Source of the DNA: Verrucomicrobiota bacterium
GTDB taxonomy: Bacteria > Verrucomicrobiota > Verrucomicrobiia > Opitutales > Opitutaceae
Reading direction: 5' to 3'
Assembly: GCA_023443985.1 (NCBI GenBank)
Contig: JAEZSJ010000018.1
Location: 1 to 7,525 of the forward strand
Length of the DNA: 7,525 nucleotides
A program made the position numbers and the translations under genes. Each line of letters starts with the position of its first letter. Within the stretch, counting starts at the first letter, position 1. This document shows, in pieces, positions 6,361 to 7,525 of this stretch. The notes under the pieces were generated by a model that saw nothing but the letters and a program-made list of their open reading frames with translations, had not been told where the DNA came from and ran no database searches.

Positions 6361-7525
6361 ATGACCGCCCGCGCCCTCGCCACTCTCTTCGCCCTTTCCG
6401 CCTTGGGCGCCTCCGCCGCACCGGCCGCGTTCGACTTCACCGCCAAGCAGCTCGAGCCGGACCAGGTCGTCGTCCCCGGTCGGCAGGTCTCCAACCTCCT
6501 GCTGGTCGAGGGCCGCGTCGGCAACGCCGGTCCGTATTTCTTCCTCGTCGACACCGGCTCCTCGGTGACGCTCGTCTCCGATCGGATCGCCGCCGCCGTG
6601 CCGGGCTTCCGCACCACGCCCGCGGCCCCCGTGCAGGTCGTCTCCGCCGCCGGTGGCGCCACGATGCTGGGCAGCACCACCGTGCCTTCGCTCACCCTCG
6701 GCACGGCGAACTTCGCCAACATGCGCGCGGCCGTCTACGACTTCGTCGACTTCTCCAACCACCTCGGCGTCACCGTCGACGGCATCCTCGGCTTCCCCAT
6801 CTTCCGCGACCTGCTGCTCACGCTCGACTATCCGCGCGGCCGCGTCGTCCTCTCGCCGCGCTACCCCGCGCGCACCGTACCAGGAGTTGCGATACCCTTC
6901 GCGCTCGAGGACGGCACCCGGCCGATCATCAACGTCGCCTTGGGCGAGAAGACGTTCATGGCGCTGATCGACTCCGGCAGCGACCTGCCCTTCACGCTCG
7001 ATGCCACCGGCCTCGACCCGCCGTTCAAGGCCGGCCCGCGCACCGGACCGCTCGTCGCCACGCTCTCCGGCAACGCCCCGCGCCAGATCGGCCGGCTCGC
7101 CGACAACCTCGTGCTCGGCACGAGCGAGATCCGCGAGCCGCGCGTCATGCTCACCGATCAGCTCTCGACGGTCGGCGCCGAGATCCTCCGGCATTTCACA
7201 GTCACCTTCGATCAACGTCGCGGTCTCGTCATCCTCGACCCCGAACGCTCCGCCGCCGTCAAACTCCCCTCGCAACGCACCACCGGTCTGAGCTTCGTCC
7301 GCCTGCCGGCCGAATGGCGCGTGCTCCAGGTCCTCGACGATGCCTCCGCGACCACCAAGCAGATCGAGCCGGGCGACGCCATCATCGGCATCAACGGCGA
7401 GCCGATCATCAAGTGGAACCTCGACCGCTTCGAGAAACACCTCCGCACCGCCGACACGGTCGAGTACCTCTTCCGCCGCGAGAACCGCAGCTATCTCGTG
7501 AAGGTGCCGGTCTACGATCTCGTGC
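6361..7525 (+). CDS. Retropepsin-like aspartyl protease with C-terminal PDZ domain (3' end outside window)
   Basis: The frame stays open to the window edge, giving 388 visible residues. A compact signal peptide (hydrophobic 5-18, likely cleaved near A19/A20) predicts export. Two aspartic-protease half-sites are seen in one chain: D64-T-G-S with GILGFPIF (141-148) as the hydrophobic-Gly partner, and D204-S-G-S with VGAEIL (271-276). This suggests a duplicated retropepsin-type fold that forms its catalytic pair within one polypeptide. A PDZ domain follows from about residue 310, with EPGDAIIGINGEPI (336-349). The substrate is unknown; an envelope quality-control or processing role is inference. 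The same frame has an ATG at 6304 that overlaps the MFS stop as ATGA. I prefer 6361 because the 19 intervening codons have clearly lower third-position GC (ACT, TCA, AGT, GCA) and the signal peptide begins properly at 6361. The 53-bp gap suggests co-transcription with the MFS gene. Confidence 0.87.
   Translation, partial: MTARALATLFALSALGASAAPAAFDFTAKQLEPDQVVVPGRQVSNLLLVEGRVGNAGPYFFLVDTGSSVTLVSDRIAAAVPGFRTTPAAPVQVVSAAGGATMLGSTTVPSLTLGTANFANMRAAVYDFVDFSNHLGVTVDGILGFPIFRDLLLTLDYPRGRVVLSPRYPARTVPGVAIPFALEDGTRPIINVALGEKTFMALIDSGSDLPFTLDATGLDPPFKAGPRTGPLVATLSGNAPRQIGRLADNLVLGTSEIREPRVMLTDQLSTVGAEILRHFTVTFDQRRGLVILDPERSAAVKLPSQRTTGLSFVRLPAEWRVLQVLDDASATTKQIEPGDAIIGINGEPIIKWNLDRFEKHLRTADTVEYLFRRENRSYLVKVPVYDLV

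Noticed and set aside
6328..7440. 370-codon minus-strand frame opposite the protease
   Set aside because: It is a Glu/Gly/Arg/Asp-rich shadow frame. The plus strand has the two aspartyl-protease motifs, a signal peptide and a PDZ domain.

Overview
This is a GC-rich, gene-dense bacterial window. It has four protein genes with strong family signatures and one roughly 380-base intergenic region packed with repeats. The protein content suggests a plant-polysaccharide-degrading Gram-negative. The combination of a secreted GH115 alpha-glucuronidase, a two-lobed aspartyl protease with a PDZ domain, almost no Shine-Dalgarno signals, and short 'gtagc' intergenic repeats made me think of Verrucomicrobiota, perhaps Opitutaceae. 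That placement is inference from pattern memory, not from a marker-gene comparison.

Layout. Bases 1-98 form a perfect, spacer-less palindrome, either a striking cruciform-capable sequence or a fold-back artefact at a contig end. A plus-strand glyA (serine hydroxymethyltransferase) follows at 158-1438 and ends at a clear rho-independent terminator (1512-1545). Bases 1439-1816 hold no credible gene. They contain, in order, a degenerate 7-bp tandem repeat, the terminator, a 74-bp multi-stem inverted repeat, a 124-bp element bounded by an imperfect inverted repeat with a strong hairpin inside it, and a 9-bp-period repeat. A minus-strand, exported 985-residue GH115 xylan alpha-1,2-glucuronidase occupies 1817-4774. 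Across a 189-bp divergent intergenic region, a plus-strand MFS transporter of DHA1/Tet type (4964-6307) is followed closely by a plus-strand aspartyl protease with a C-terminal PDZ domain (from 6361, running off the window).

How the genes relate. glyA is a stand-alone housekeeping gene of one-carbon metabolism. The GH115 enzyme would remove (4-O-methyl)glucuronic acid side chains from xylan outside the cytoplasm; no other xylan gene is visible here. The MFS carrier bears an antiporter-type motif in TM5, so it looks more like an exporter than a uptake system for the GH115 product. The transporter and protease are likely co-transcribed (53-bp gap, or an ATGA overlap with an upstream start), but no functional link is evident. 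I do not see a defence system, CRISPR array, prophage, or known new type of system. The most unexplained sequence is the repeat-rich gap at 1439-1816 and the 98-bp palindrome.
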